Source of the DNA: UBA4416 sp043719555
Lineage (GTDB): Bacteria > Bacteroidota > Bacteroidia > B-17B0 > Aurantibacillaceae
Direction: 5' to 3'
NCBI GenBank assembly: GCA_043719555.1
Contig: JAYSTR010000170.1
Location: 1-21,332 of the forward strand
Length of the DNA: 21,332 nucleotides
Shown: piece after piece, positions 1 through 8,372 of the stretch
Layout: each line of letters opens with the position of its first letter
Numbering within the stretch: the stretch's first letter is position 1
Position numbers and translations under genes: made by a program
Notes under the pieces: generated by a model
What the model saw: only the letters and a program-made list of their open reading frames with translations
Databases searched by the model: none
What the model was told of the DNA's origin: nothing

Positions 1-1276
1 CACAAGCAGGTGATAATAGTACCGCATCGCCTTTTGTAGCTAATTTATAGCACATGGCAACTGCTTCTGCTGCATTACCAGCTTCCATAATGGTTTCAAC
101 AGATCCTTTGAATGATTTGATAATTTTTTTATTATCTACACCTAGACAAACTATTGCTTTAACTTTTTCTTTCACAAGGTCTACTAACTCTTCGTAGTTA
201 TTGCCTTTGTCTTGACCACCTAATATTAACACAGTAGGTTTTTGCATACTTTCTAATGCATACCAAGTTGAGTTAATGTTGGTTGCTTTTGAATCGTTAA
301 TAAATTCGATGCCGTTTACAGTTGCAACAAATTCCAAACGATGCTCGGCGTTAACAAAATCTTCTAAGCTTTCGCGAATTACATCTTTACGAATATCTAC
401 TATTCGAGCAGCCATTGATGCAGCCATTGAGTTGTAAACGTTGTGTTTACCTTGTAGGGCTAATTGTTCTAGGGTCATAATTAAGGGTTTAGGGTTATTA
501 TTATAATTAAGGGTTATTTCATTTTCTTGTAAGTACGCACCATTACCATCTATAGTATGTTTAATACTAAAAGGAATAAGCTGTGCATTAATGGTTGCAT
601 CTTTCATATAATCTGTAATCACAGTATCATCTGAACAGTAGATAAATGCATCACTTTGAGTTTGATTTTGAGTAATTCGGAATTTCGAAGCGACGTAATT
701 TTCGAATTTATAATCGTATCTATCTAAATGATCAGGAGTAATATTTAATAGTATTGCTATATCTGCTTTAAAATCAAACATACCATCTAACTGATAACTA
801 CTTAACTCTAGTACGTAGTAATCGTAATTTTCTTTCGCTACCTGATAAGCGAAACTCTTGCCAATATTACCGCCTAAACCAACATTATAACCGGCATTTT
901 TAAGTATATGATAGGTTAGTAGAGTTGTAGTTGTTTTTCCGTTACTGCCAGTAATGCATATTTTTTTTGCCGAAGTATATCTTCCTGCAAATTCAATTTC
1001 AGAAATTACTGGAATGTTTTTTTCTTTAGCTTTTTTTACTAAATCAGCTTTATCAGGAATGCCAGGACTTTTAATAATTTCTGTAGCATTTAAAATTAAG
1101 GCTTCACTGTGTTTGCCTTCTTCAAATGCAATGTTATTATCAAGTAATTCTTTTTTGTATTTATCCTTAATTGTGCTCATATCAGATACGAACACGTCGA
1201 ATCCCTTGGCCTGTGCTAAAATAGCACTGCCAACCCCGCTTTCGCCGCTTCCTAATATGACAATTCGATTATTCAA
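1..1276 (-). CDS. murD: UDP-N-acetylmuramoyl-L-alanine:D-glutamate ligase MurD (3' end outside window)
   Basis: Cytoplasmic Mur ligase adding D-glutamate to UDP-MurNAc-L-Ala in peptidoglycan precursor synthesis. About 425 codons are readable without a stop. The product begins MNNRIVILGSGESGVGSAIL, a Rossmann-like N-terminal fold, and has the ATP-binding loop GSNGKTTT at about residues 110-117, then ELSSYQLD, NITPDHLDRY, an HRLEF segment, NDSKATN and LILGGQDKG, all classic MurD blocks. It reaches GDAVLLSPAC, which in MurD lies some 20-25 residues before the C-terminus, so only a short tail is missing. No ATG suits the start; TTG at 1276-1274, 7 bp after the mraY stop, gives the expected N-terminus, and an in-frame stop lies shortly upstream. 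Last visible gene of the dcw operon; ftsW and murG would be expected next. Confidence 0.96.
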   Translation of the reverse strand, partial: MNNRIVILGSGESGVGSAILAQAKGFDVFVSDMSTIKDKYKKELLDNNIAFEEGKHSEALILNATEIIKSPGIPDKADLVKKAKEKNIPVISEIEFAGRYTSAKKICITGSNGKTTTTLLTYHILKNAGYNVGLGGNIGKSFAYQVAKENYDYYVLELSSYQLDGMFDFKADIAILLNITPDHLDRYDYKFENYVASKFRITQNQTQSDAFIYCSDDTVITDYMKDATINAQLIPFSIKHTIDGNGAYLQENEITLNYNNNPKPLIMTLEQLALQGKHNVYNSMAASMAARIVDIRKDVIRESLEDFVNAEHRLEFVATVNGIEFINDSKATNINSTWYALESMQKPTVLILGGQDKGNNYEELVDLVKEKVKAIVCLGVDNKKIIKSFKGSVETIMEAGNAAEAVAMCYKLATKGDAVLLSPAC

Positions 1277-1283
1277 TGTTATT

Positions 1284-2552
1284 CTATCTTAATTTTAAGG
1301 TTACAATGGTGAGTGCCGCTAACATAATTCCGATAATGAAAAAACGCATAACAATTTTCGATTCATGGAACCCACATTTTTGATAATGGTGATGAAGAGG
1401 CGCCATTTTAAACAAACGATTTTCGCGCGCAAACTCAATACCGTGTTTTTTCTTTTGGTATTTGAAATAGTATACCTGAAGTATTACTGATACATTCTCT
1501 ACTAAAAATATCCCGCATAATATAGGAATGAGTAATTCCTTACGAATAGCAATTGCAAATACAGCAATAATACCTCCAATTGCTAAACTTCCTGTATCGC
1601 CCATAAATACTTGTGCCGGATAAGCATTGTACCATAAAAAGCCAACACATGCCCCAACAAAAGCTGCCATAAATACCACTAACTCACCGGTGTAGGGGAT
1701 GTACATAATATTTAAGTAATCTGCAAATATGGTGTTACCACTTACGTAAGCTAATATGCCTAAAGTTGTTCCAATAATGGCGCTTGTTCCGGCTGCTAGG
1801 CCATCAATACCATCAGTAATGTTTGCGCCATTTGATACGGCTGTTACAATTAAAATAACAATTGGTATAAAAATTAACCAACCATATTTTACAGCGTTAT
1901 CTCCCATAAAAGAAATAATACTTGTATAATCAAACTCGTTATTTTTTAAAAAGGGAATGGTAGTTTTAATTGTTTTAATTGGAGTTGCTGCATATTTTGG
2001 CATCGTTAAATCTTTTGATTTACTAATAGCTTCATCAAAAGAATAAGCACTTTGTTGATTATCGGTTACTCTTTCTTTTATAACAACATCTGGATGAAAA
2101 TAAAATACAGCGCCAACTATTAAACCGATTCCAATTTGCCCAACGATTTTAAATTTACCTTGTAAGCCTTCTTTATTTTTTTTAAATACTTTAATGTAGT
2201 CATCTAAAAAACCAATAGCGCCAAGCCATACAGTTGAGATTAACATTAATACAATATAGATGTTGTGTATTTTTGCAAATAATAAAGTGGGGATAATAAT
2301 GGCTGCTAAAATAATTAATCCACCCATGGTTGGTGTGCCTGATTTTTCTGTTTGACCTTGTAAGCCAAGCTCACGCACTGTTTCACCAATTTGTTTTTTT
2401 CGAATGAAGTTTATTATTCGTTTACCGAAAATCATAGTAATGATTAACGATGATAATAACGCTAACGCTGCTCTAAACGAAATGTATTGAAACACACCTG
2501 CTCCAGGAAAGTTAAAGTGCTGATCTAAATATTGAAATAAGTAGTAAAACAT
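1284..2552 (-). CDS. mraY: Phospho-N-acetylmuramoyl-pentapeptide transferase MraY
   Basis: Integral membrane enzyme that transfers phospho-MurNAc-pentapeptide from UDP to undecaprenyl phosphate, making lipid I. The 422 residues show the family signatures in order: GTPTMGG near 72-78, the aspartate pair in FLDDYIK (117-118), NITDGIDGL (244-252), FMGDTGS (316-322) and the HHH of PLHHHYQKCG (387-389). About ten hydrophobic helices are visible. It is longer than the ~360 residues of E. coli MraY; the excess is mostly a polar segment around residues 155-215 between two membrane helices, a common trait of Bacteroidota MraY as I recall. ATG start lies 3 bp after the murE stop, consistent with coupled translation. 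Its lipid carrier descends from the isoprenoid route that ispF in this window serves. Confidence 0.97.
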   Translation of the reverse strand: MFYYLFQYLDQHFNFPGAGVFQYISFRAALALLSSLIITMIFGKRIINFIRKKQIGETVRELGLQGQTEKSGTPTMGGLIILAAIIIPTLLFAKIHNIYIVLMLISTVWLGAIGFLDDYIKVFKKNKEGLQGKFKIVGQIGIGLIVGAVFYFHPDVVIKERVTDNQQSAYSFDEAISKSKDLTMPKYAATPIKTIKTTIPFLKNNEFDYTSIISFMGDNAVKYGWLIFIPIVILIVTAVSNGANITDGIDGLAAGTSAIIGTTLGILAYVSGNTIFADYLNIMYIPYTGELVVFMAAFVGACVGFLWYNAYPAQVFMGDTGSLAIGGIIAVFAIAIRKELLIPILCGIFLVENVSVILQVYYFKYQKKKHGIEFARENRLFKMAPLHHHYQKCGFHESKIVMRFFIIGIMLAALTIVTLKLR

Positions 2553-2555
2553 AGT

Positions 2556-4019
2556 TTATATATCGAGTGTTTTAAAGTTTTCTTTTACAATTTCAAAATC
2601 ATCAAACGGATGTTTTACTCCACTTATCTCCTGGTATTTTTCGTGCCCTTTGCCTGCAATTAAAATAATATCGTTTGCATTGGCGAATGAACACGCTGTT
2701 TTTATAGCTTCTTTTCTATCACTAATACGCAATGTTTTTTTTGCATCAACAGGATTTATACCAGCTTGCATTTGATTTAAAATATCTTCCGGGTTTTCTG
2801 TGCGAGGATTGTCACTAGTTAAAATAACCTTAGTGCTTAATTCACAAGCAATCTCAGCCATAATAGGACGCTTAGCTGCATCTCTGTCGCCGCCACAACC
2901 AACTAAGGTAATAACTTGCTCATTACCTGTTCGTATATCTTTAATGGTTTCCAAAACATTTTTTAAAGCATCTGGTGTGTGGGCATAATCTACAATCGCA
3001 ATAATTCCTGTTTTAGATTTTACATATTGAAAACGCCCTTCAACAGAATTTAAATTACTAAGTGTTGTTAGAACTTGTGTTTTATCTTGTTTTAATAAAA
3101 GAGCAATAGAGTATACCGCTAAAACGTTATAAGCATTAAATGAACCGATTAACTTTACCCATACCTCTTGATTATCAAGGTTTAGTAATAATCCATTCAA
3201 ATGATTTTCGATAATTTTACATTTAAAATCAGCAACTGATTTTTGTCCGTATGTGTATTTTTTTGCTTTACAGTTTTGCAACATTACCATACCATTTCTA
3301 TCGTCCTTATTTGTTAAGGCAAAAGCATCATCACTTAGCGCATCAAAAAAGCCTTTTTTCGCTTTAATGTATTCATCAAATGTTTTATGGTAATCTAAAT
3401 GATCGTGGGTAATATTGGAAAAAGCGGCGCCAGTAAATTTTAAACCCGTAATACGATGTTGTACAATGGCGTGCGAACTCACTTCCATAAACACATATTG
3501 GCAACCTTGTTCTGCCATTTGTGCCAGCAACTCATTTAATGTTAACGCATCTGGTGTTGTGTGTGTAGAAGGAATGATGGTATTGTTGATTTTATTTTCT
3601 ACTGTAGATAATAAACCAACATTATATCCTAATCCTCTAAATAAATTAAATAATAAAGTTACGGTAGTTGTTTTTCCATTAGTACCAGTAATACCTACTA
3701 ATTTTACTTTCTCTGATGGGTTATCAAAAAAGTTGCAAGCAATATACCCTAGTGCTGCTGATGAATCTAAAACTTTTACGTAGGTGATATTTTCTTTTTG
3801 TACCAACGGTAACTCTTCGCAAACGATAGCAACAGCACCACTTTCAATGGCTTTATCAATAAACTTATGTCCGTCTACAGCCGTGCCACGTGTTGCGATA
3901 AACAACGAATCTTTTTTTACTTTACGAGAATCAAACGTTACTGATGATATAGCTAAGTTGGTAGAACCAACAACTTCATCAAGTCGTGTTTTATATAATA
4001 TGTCGCTTAATAATTTCAC
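2556..4019 (-). CDS. murE: UDP-MurNAc-tripeptide ligase MurE, probably meso-diaminopimelate-adding
   Basis: Cytoplasmic Mur ligase adding the third stem-peptide residue to UDP-MurNAc-L-Ala-D-Glu. The 487-residue product has GTNGKTTT at 112-119, TTPDAL at 154-159, EVSSHA at 179-184, THDHLDYHKT at 204-213 followed by a KK pair where the carbamylated lysine belongs, DYAHTPDAL near 344-352, and DNPRTENPE at 403-411. The DNPR motif is the known determinant for meso-diaminopimelate over lysine, so a DAP-type peptidoglycan is inferred. The start is GTG (4019-4017); the protein from there, MKLLSDILYK, is the expected N-terminus. It begins 4 bp after the ftsI stop. No murF lies between murE and mraY, as is usual for the phylum. 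Confidence 0.97.
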   Translation of the reverse strand: MKLLSDILYKTRLDEVVGSTNLAISSVTFDSRKVKKDSLFIATRGTAVDGHKFIDKAIESGAVAIVCEELPLVQKENITYVKVLDSSAALGYIACNFFDNPSEKVKLVGITGTNGKTTTVTLLFNLFRGLGYNVGLLSTVENKINNTIIPSTHTTPDALTLNELLAQMAEQGCQYVFMEVSSHAIVQHRITGLKFTGAAFSNITHDHLDYHKTFDEYIKAKKGFFDALSDDAFALTNKDDRNGMVMLQNCKAKKYTYGQKSVADFKCKIIENHLNGLLLNLDNQEVWVKLIGSFNAYNVLAVYSIALLLKQDKTQVLTTLSNLNSVEGRFQYVKSKTGIIAIVDYAHTPDALKNVLETIKDIRTGNEQVITLVGCGGDRDAAKRPIMAEIACELSTKVILTSDNPRTENPEDILNQMQAGINPVDAKKTLRISDRKEAIKTACSFANANDIILIAGKGHEKYQEISGVKHPFDDFEIVKENFKTLDI

Positions 4020-4023
4020 CTTC

Positions 4024-6171
4024 TTAACTTAGTATCAATGTTATTTTATCGCCTTTATTAAATTTTTGTCCTGCTTCTACTGATTGTTTTTTTACTGAAC
4101 CCATACCAACTATTTTCACGTGAAACCCATTGTTTTCAAGTAAATACAAGGCATCTTTTGCCGACAGGCCATTTAAATTAGGAACGATTCCTTTTCGCAA
4201 TTGATTTTCTAAATTAGTTTCGATGAGAGTTATCGATGTAGAATCCTGAGCGTTACGACCTACATAATTATTTTCTTGATCGTTTGATTTTACGTTTAAT
4301 TTTAAGGCTTTAGAAGCAATAACTAATTCGTTATTTTTAGATTTAATACTTGATGGCGCTTTCGTTAATAAATTTTGTTTGTTATTAATTGGCTCTAAAA
4401 AATCTAAACTAGTTGAATATACTTTTTCTGCTATCTCTTTAAATACTGGCCCTGCAACTAACCCACCATAGTAAATACCATTGCTTGGCGAATTGATAAT
4501 AACGATGCAAGTATATAATGGTTTATCCGCTGGAAAATATCCAACAAAAGATGCTTGGTAATTTCGGTCACCAACAGCTCCATAAGCTGTTTTTCCACTT
4601 CCTCGTTTAACACCTACTTTAGCAATTTGTGCTGTGCCGGTTTTACCCCCAACTTTAAAGGCAGTAATGTTTAGGCCTTTTCCCGAACCATTTTCAACAA
4701 CACCTTCCAACATTTGTTTTGCTTTTATAACGGTTTCTTTTTTTACGATGCGTTCACTGATAACCTCTGTGCTAAATGTTTTTACAGTAATGCCATTGCG
4801 TTTAATTTCTTTTTCAAAGCGTGGTTTTACCATTTTGCCATCATTAGCAATAGCATTATAAAGTGTTAATGTTTGTAGGGGTGTAATTAAACTTTCGTAA
4901 CCATAAGCCATTTGTGGTAAGGTTAATCCACTCCAGTCTTTACTTTTTGTCTCTTTAATTAATGGATTTGCTTCACCAGGAATTGCTAATCCTAATTTTT
5001 GATTTAAATGAAATGACTTTAATTTGTTAACGTATGCCTGAGGGTTTTTAGCATAATATTTTGTAATCGTTTTTGCAGCAGCTACATTAGATGATACTTC
5101 AAAAGCACGCTTTAATGTTAATATTGGTGTTTCTGGAGCATGCGCATCTTTAATAGTTTTGTTATAGTAAGTTACTTCACCATTTCCAACTTGTATTTTT
5201 TCTTCTAAACTTACATTGTAATCATCCATTACAGCTAGGTACGATGCTAGCTTAAATGTTGATCCTGGCTCGGTTGCGTAACCAATGGCGTAGTTTAAAC
5301 TTTCTGAATAAGAACTAGAATCTTTGCCGTCACGAGTTAAATTAGCAATAGCTTTTATGGCACCTGTTTTTACTTCCATCAAAATAGCGCACCCATGCGA
5401 CGCATTATTTTTTACTAATGTTTTTAATAAAGCATTTTCTGCAACGTCTTGTATATTCACATCAATAGTCGTGTATAAATCACTACCATCTTTTGGCTCT
5501 ACTTCATTCTCATCATTAATAGGACGCCAAACACCACCTGCAATTTTTTGCATTAAACGTTGTCCACTAATACCAGTTAAAGTACTGTCGTATGCGCCCT
5601 CTAAACCAACTGGTTTAACACCTTCGCGCGCTAACCCAATTGTACGAGCTGCTAAAATTTTAAATGGTCGCTCACGTTTGTTTGTTTGAAGTGTTACTAA
5701 CCCACCACGTTTTCCCTTTTTAAAAATGGGAAATGTTTTTAGGGTTTGTAAATCTTTATAAGATACATTACGTTTTAACACGACATATCTGTCGCCAGTT
5801 TTACGAGCTCTTCGTAATAGTTTAGTATATAACTTGGCAGATTTATCTTTAAATAAATCGGCCATTAAAAAACCTAACGAATCAACTTTGCTTTCAAATA
5901 ATTTTTTATCAATAGATGGAGCATTAATGTCCACCGCTATTTCGTAATAGGGTAGGGATGTAGCTAACAAGTTTCCATTAATGTCAAAAATATTTCCACG
6001 CACCGCTTCAATTTCAAATACGCGAGTGTTAAAGGCTTCCGCTTTTGCTTTCCACACGTCGCCTTCTTTAAATTGAATAACGCACATCTTATAAAAGATA
6101 GCTAGCGCAAATAAGCATAAGCCTACGTAAACTAGGTAAGTTCTTGATAATATGTCTTTTTTGTTTTCCAT
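4024..6171 (-). CDS. ftsI: Division-specific peptidoglycan transpeptidase FtsI (class B PBP with PASTA domain)
   Basis: Bitopic inner-membrane enzyme that crosslinks septal peptidoglycan. The 715 residues contain one membrane helix near 11-30, a dimerisation/pedestal domain opened by RGNIFDINGNLLA (58-70), then the transpeptidase domain with the active-site motifs STFK (Ser304, Lys307), SSN (360-362) and KTG (510-512). A linker follows, then one C-terminal PASTA domain (about 660-715, starting GIVPNLNGLSAKDAL). E. coli FtsI is about 588 residues and lacks PASTA; the longer form is common in Bacteroidota. The ATG is 52 bp after ftsL. Its upstream DNA is a GC-rich palindromic repeat that ends only 2 bp before the start codon, so the initiation region has an unusual purine-rich GGGAGGGG run. 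Confidence 0.96.
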   Translation of the reverse strand: MENKKDILSRTYLVYVGLCLFALAIFYKMCVIQFKEGDVWKAKAEAFNTRVFEIEAVRGNIFDINGNLLATSLPYYEIAVDINAPSIDKKLFESKVDSLGFLMADLFKDKSAKLYTKLLRRARKTGDRYVVLKRNVSYKDLQTLKTFPIFKKGKRGGLVTLQTNKRERPFKILAARTIGLAREGVKPVGLEGAYDSTLTGISGQRLMQKIAGGVWRPINDENEVEPKDGSDLYTTIDVNIQDVAENALLKTLVKNNASHGCAILMEVKTGAIKAIANLTRDGKDSSSYSESLNYAIGYATEPGSTFKLASYLAVMDDYNVSLEEKIQVGNGEVTYYNKTIKDAHAPETPILTLKRAFEVSSNVAAAKTITKYYAKNPQAYVNKLKSFHLNQKLGLAIPGEANPLIKETKSKDWSGLTLPQMAYGYESLITPLQTLTLYNAIANDGKMVKPRFEKEIKRNGITVKTFSTEVISERIVKKETVIKAKQMLEGVVENGSGKGLNITAFKVGGKTGTAQIAKVGVKRGSGKTAYGAVGDRNYQASFVGYFPADKPLYTCIVIINSPSNGIYYGGLVAGPVFKEIAEKVYSTSLDFLEPINNKQNLLTKAPSSIKSKNNELVIASKALKLNVKSNDQENNYVGRNAQDSTSITLIETNLENQLRKGIVPNLNGLSAKDALYLLENNGFHVKIVGMGSVKKQSVEAGQKFNKGDKITLILS

Positions 6172-6173
6172 TT

Positions 6174-6204
6174 GGCCCCTCCCGTCCTCCCCAAAGGGGA
6201 GGTG
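6174..6204. repeat. GC-rich palindromic repeat (REP-like), copy 1, at the ftsI start
   Basis: On the plus strand a GGCCCCTCCCGT arm is followed by the perfect 7-bp hairpin CCTCCCC-AAA-GGGGAGG (6186-6202). It fills most of the 52-bp ftsL-ftsI gap and ends 2 bp before the ftsI ATG. It is an inverted copy of the element at 6253-6280. The composition contrasts sharply with the AT-rich surroundings. Elements of the form CCTCCCC-N3-GGGGAGG with a GCCCC arm are, as I recall, common dispersed repeats in Bacteroidota. Confidence 0.8.
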
Positions 6205-6223
6205 ACGAGAATTAAACTTTATT

Positions 6224-6703
6224 TTATTTTTTTATTTTGGAAGCTTTACTTTCCTCCCCTTCGGGGAGGCTAGGTGGGGCTTCCAACTCTATCTTCATAG
6301 GTGCAACTACAGGCTCCTTTAATCCTATTTCTTCAACAGCTTTAGCAACTTCACTTTGTTTACTGATAAACATTAGATCTGATTTAGATGAAATGTATTC
6401 TGTTCTTAATTCTTTTATTTGGTTACTTACTTTATTTACTTCTCTAATTTTATCGTCAGCATGATACCCGTTAGCGATGTATAACATGGCTATTACACCT
6501 AAAAACAAAATATATGGTACATGTTGCACGGCTCTATCATCACTTAAAAATGTACCACCAAATATTTTTGATAACCCCTTAGCTAACACACCTTTCTTCC
6601 CTGGTTTAGAAGGCTTTGCGTCAACTTGTGGTTGTTCTTGTTCCACTAGCTCCTCAAGCTCTTCCAATTCTTCGTTTGGTATGTCTCTAAATTTGTTTGC
6701 CAC
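6224..6703 (-). CDS. ftsL: FtsL-type cell division protein
   Basis: Small bitopic division protein expected to join the FtsB/FtsQ-type divisome subcomplex. Of 159 residues, 1-60 are cytoplasmic and highly charged (a glutamate-rich stretch at 11-24, then basic), 62-79 form the single membrane helix, and about 84-125 form a polar helix suited to a coiled coil. This layout, and its place between rsmH and ftsI, identifies it; sequence similarity in FtsL is always weak. The block KELRTEYISSKSDLMFISK resembles the FtsL-like proteins of Bacteroidota. The C-terminal tail is odd: residues about 140-151 (EAPPSLPEGEE) are encoded by a copy of the palindromic repeat at 6253-6280, so the tail is probably an acquired extension. 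ATG start, 61 bp after rsmH. Confidence 0.85.
   Translation of the reverse strand: MANKFRDIPNEELEELEELVEQEQPQVDAKPSKPGKKGVLAKGLSKIFGGTFLSDDRAVQHVPYILFLGVIAMLYIANGYHADDKIREVNKVSNQIKELRTEYISSKSDLMFISKQSEVAKAVEEIGLKEPVVAPMKIELEAPPSLPEGEESKASKIKK
6253..6280. repeat. GC-rich palindromic repeat (REP-like), copy 2, inside the ftsL coding region
   Basis: Perfect 7-bp hairpin CCTCCCC-TTC-GGGGAGG (6253-6269) followed by CTAGGTGGGGC. Its reverse complement matches copy 1 along the full length except at about five positions and the hairpin loop. It lies inside the 3' end of ftsL and is read in frame as EAPPSLPEGEE. The outer arms of the two copies (GCCCC and GGGGC) are complementary. Confidence 0.8.
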
Positions 6704-6764
6704 TTTATTTTGTTATTGGTTTTTTGATAATTATTTTTTAAGTTTTAAAAACAAAAAACTTTTC

Positions 6765-7682
6765 TCAAATAACTCTTGCTGCTATTCGTAATTTTGCGCT
6801 TCTAGCTCGTGAGTTTTGTTCAATTTCTTCTGCACTTGGTACAATGGGTTTATTGGTTAATGATTTAAAATAGCGGGTTACATTACCGTACACTAAATCT
6901 TTTTCCTCTTTCCCTTCTATATTTCCCGTCTTAATTAAATTCTTTACTAATCGGTCTTCTAAGCTATGATAGCTCATTACTACTAAGCGCGCATCGGGTT
7001 TTAAAATATCTACACACTGTGTTAAACATTCTTTCAGGGCTTCCATTTCTTGGTTAACCTCAATTCGTATAGCCTGATATACTTTTGCTAAATATTTATT
7101 TCCTTCAAATTTTGGCGTTGCAGGCAATATCACTTCTTTTAAATGCTCTGTGGTATCAATGCTTGCGTTAACACGTGCTTCGCTAATTAATTTAGATAAA
7201 CGAAAAGCATTGTCTAACTCACCGTATTCTCTAAAAATGGAAGTCAGTTTTTTTTCGTCATAGGTATTTAAAACTTTTTTAGCAGTTAAATCACTTTTCT
7301 GATTCATACGCATATCTAAGTCTGCTTCAAAACGTATTGAGAATCCACGTTCACCTTTATCAAACTGATGCGACGAAACACCTAAATCACCTAGTATGCC
7401 ATCAACTTGAGTTACGCCGTATAACTTCAAGTAGTTTTTTATGAATCTAAAGTTGTGAGGAATAAAAGTTAAGCGAGCATCGTTAGGAATATTTACTTTG
7501 GCATCTTCATCCTGATCAAACGAAAATAATTTCCCTTTAGCAGATAAGTGTTTTAGTATTTCTTTCGAATGGCCGCCGCCACCAAAAGTTAAGTCAATAT
7601 AAGTTCCATCAGGATTAATGTTTAATCCATCTATACAAGGCTGTAAAAGAACGGGGATATGATAAGCATTGGTATTACTCAT
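6765..7682 (-). CDS. rsmH: 16S rRNA (cytosine-1402-N4)-methyltransferase RsmH (MraW)
   Basis: S-adenosylmethionine-dependent enzyme that N4-methylates C1402 in the 16S rRNA decoding centre. The product from the chosen start is about 305 residues. It begins MSNTNAYHIPVLLQPCIDGL and carries the glycine-rich SAM loop DLTFGGGGHSKEIL (GGGGHS near residue 34-39), GILGDLGVSSHQFD, ERGFSIRFEADLDMRM, the segment RIEVNQEMEAL, VMSYHSLEDRLVK and a C-terminal NSRARSAKLR, all standard RsmH blocks. Four further codons upstream (MMEM, to 7694) are in frame; ATG at 7682 is preferred because it starts at the usual distance from YHIPVLL. Either start overlaps the end of mraZ, indicating coupled translation. Confidence 0.96.
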   Translation of the reverse strand: MSNTNAYHIPVLLQPCIDGLNINPDGTYIDLTFGGGGHSKEILKHLSAKGKLFSFDQDEDAKVNIPNDARLTFIPHNFRFIKNYLKLYGVTQVDGILGDLGVSSHQFDKGERGFSIRFEADLDMRMNQKSDLTAKKVLNTYDEKKLTSIFREYGELDNAFRLSKLISEARVNASIDTTEHLKEVILPATPKFEGNKYLAKVYQAIRIEVNQEMEALKECLTQCVDILKPDARLVVMSYHSLEDRLVKNLIKTGNIEGKEEKDLVYGNVTRYFKSLTNKPIVPSAEEIEQNSRARSAKLRIAARVI

Positions 7683-8145
7683 CATCTCCATCATTAAAAT
7701 TTAAGTTACCCAGTACGTCTTCTGCTAATTTTTCAATATCAATATCCTGCGTTAAGAATTGGTCGTATAATTTTTTATCCCAAATTTCAATAACGTTATT
7801 GCTACCTAAAATTTTTATATCAGTTGTTATATCTGCATATTCTACTAATGATTTTGGCAACAATACACGGCCTGTATTATCAGCGTCGGCAGCTGTTGCA
7901 CCACCAGTAAATTTTCGCACGAAAACATCGTTTGCTTTTATCAAACGATTGAGCTTACTTAATTTTTTGTTCAGTTTATTCCACTCAGTAATTGGGTATA
8001 ACACTAAACACTTTTGATGAAGGTTTCTATTAATGACAAATCCCTTTTCAAAAACCTCTTCTAACTGCTTACGCAGGGCAACAGGAAACATAAAGCGACC
8101 TTTCGCATCTACTTTACATTCATATTCTCCTATGAGGCTTATCAT
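7675..8145 (-). CDS. mraZ: Transcriptional regulator MraZ
   Basis: First gene of the dcw operon; a ring-forming AbrB-like DNA-binding protein known to repress its own operon. The chosen product is 156 residues, MISLIGEYECKVDAKGRFMF onward, with the two family repeats: DAKGR near the N-terminus and DADNTGRVLLPKSL in the second half. The frame opens nine codons earlier (ATG at 8172), but a TAnnTTTG promoter element at 8170-8177 would place the transcript start near 8163, inside that longer version, so ATG at 8143-8145 is preferred. The four-box repeat at 8188-8223 just upstream is its likely operator. The 3' end overlaps rsmH by 8 bases. Confidence 0.95.
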   Translation of the reverse strand: MISLIGEYECKVDAKGRFMFPVALRKQLEEVFEKGFVINRNLHQKCLVLYPITEWNKLNKKLSKLNRLIKANDVFVRKFTGGATAADADNTGRVLLPKSLVEYADITTDIKILGSNNVIEIWDKKLYDQFLTQDIDIEKLAEDVLGNLNFNDGDDE

Positions 8146-8169
8146 TATTGGGTTTTGTTTGATTAGCGT

Positions 8170-8177
8170 CAAAAATA
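8170..8177 (-). promoter_or_regulatory. -7 promoter element of the dcw operon (mraZ promoter)
   Basis: On the minus strand this reads TATTTTTG, an exact match to the Bacteroidota -7 consensus TAnnTTTG. A transcript would start about 7-10 bases downstream, near 8163, giving a leader of roughly 18 bases before the ATG at 8145. No clear TTTG -33 element is seen; that region is occupied by the MraZ boxes. Confidence 0.6.
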
Positions 8178-8187
8178 ATTAAAATTT

Positions 8188-8223
8188 TACCACTTTCTAC
8201 CACTTTTAGCCATTATTTACCAC
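8188..8223 (-). promoter_or_regulatory. MraZ-binding operator: four direct repeats at 10-bp spacing
   Basis: On the minus strand the sequence contains GTGGTA, ATGGCT, GTGGTA, GTGGTA, with the TGG cores on plus-strand positions 8190-8192, 8200-8202, 8210-8212 and 8220-8222, i.e. exactly 10 bp apart. MraZ of other bacteria binds direct TGGGN-type repeats separated by 5 bases upstream of mraZ. The array lies directly upstream of the -7 element, where bound protein would block RNA polymerase. Three boxes are GTGG and one is ATGG. Confidence 0.82.
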
Positions 8224-8372
8224 TTTTGTTGATAAATAGAAAATTGTTAATAATCGAGCGTTGATTTTTTTAGTAAGTATTTTTTTGTTTTTTAGATACA
8301 AATCATTGATTTTATTGGCTTTGTATGCATTTCATCAATCTTTAAATATTTGAATATTAACACTTTCAAATG

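Noticed and set aside
954..1292. Plus-strand open frame of 112 codons
   Set aside because: It is antisense to murD, whose complete set of family motifs reads through on the minus strand; the plus-strand product has no recognisable feature.
4634..4861. Plus-strand open frames opposite ftsI, murE, ftsL and the ligase
   Set aside because: All are shadows of strongly supported minus-strand genes and carry no family motif, start context or codon bias of their own.
6740..6761. AAGTTTT/AAAACTT hairpin in the 61-bp rsmH-ftsL gap
   Set aside because: The stem is almost entirely A/T with an 8-base loop; it is expected by chance in such AT-rich DNA and termination inside the dcw operon is unlikely.
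8146..8172. Nine-codon N-terminal extension of MraZ (ATG at 8172)
   Set aside because: It overlaps the predicted promoter -7 element and transcript start, and MraZ proteins normally begin right before the IGEYECKVDAKGR block.
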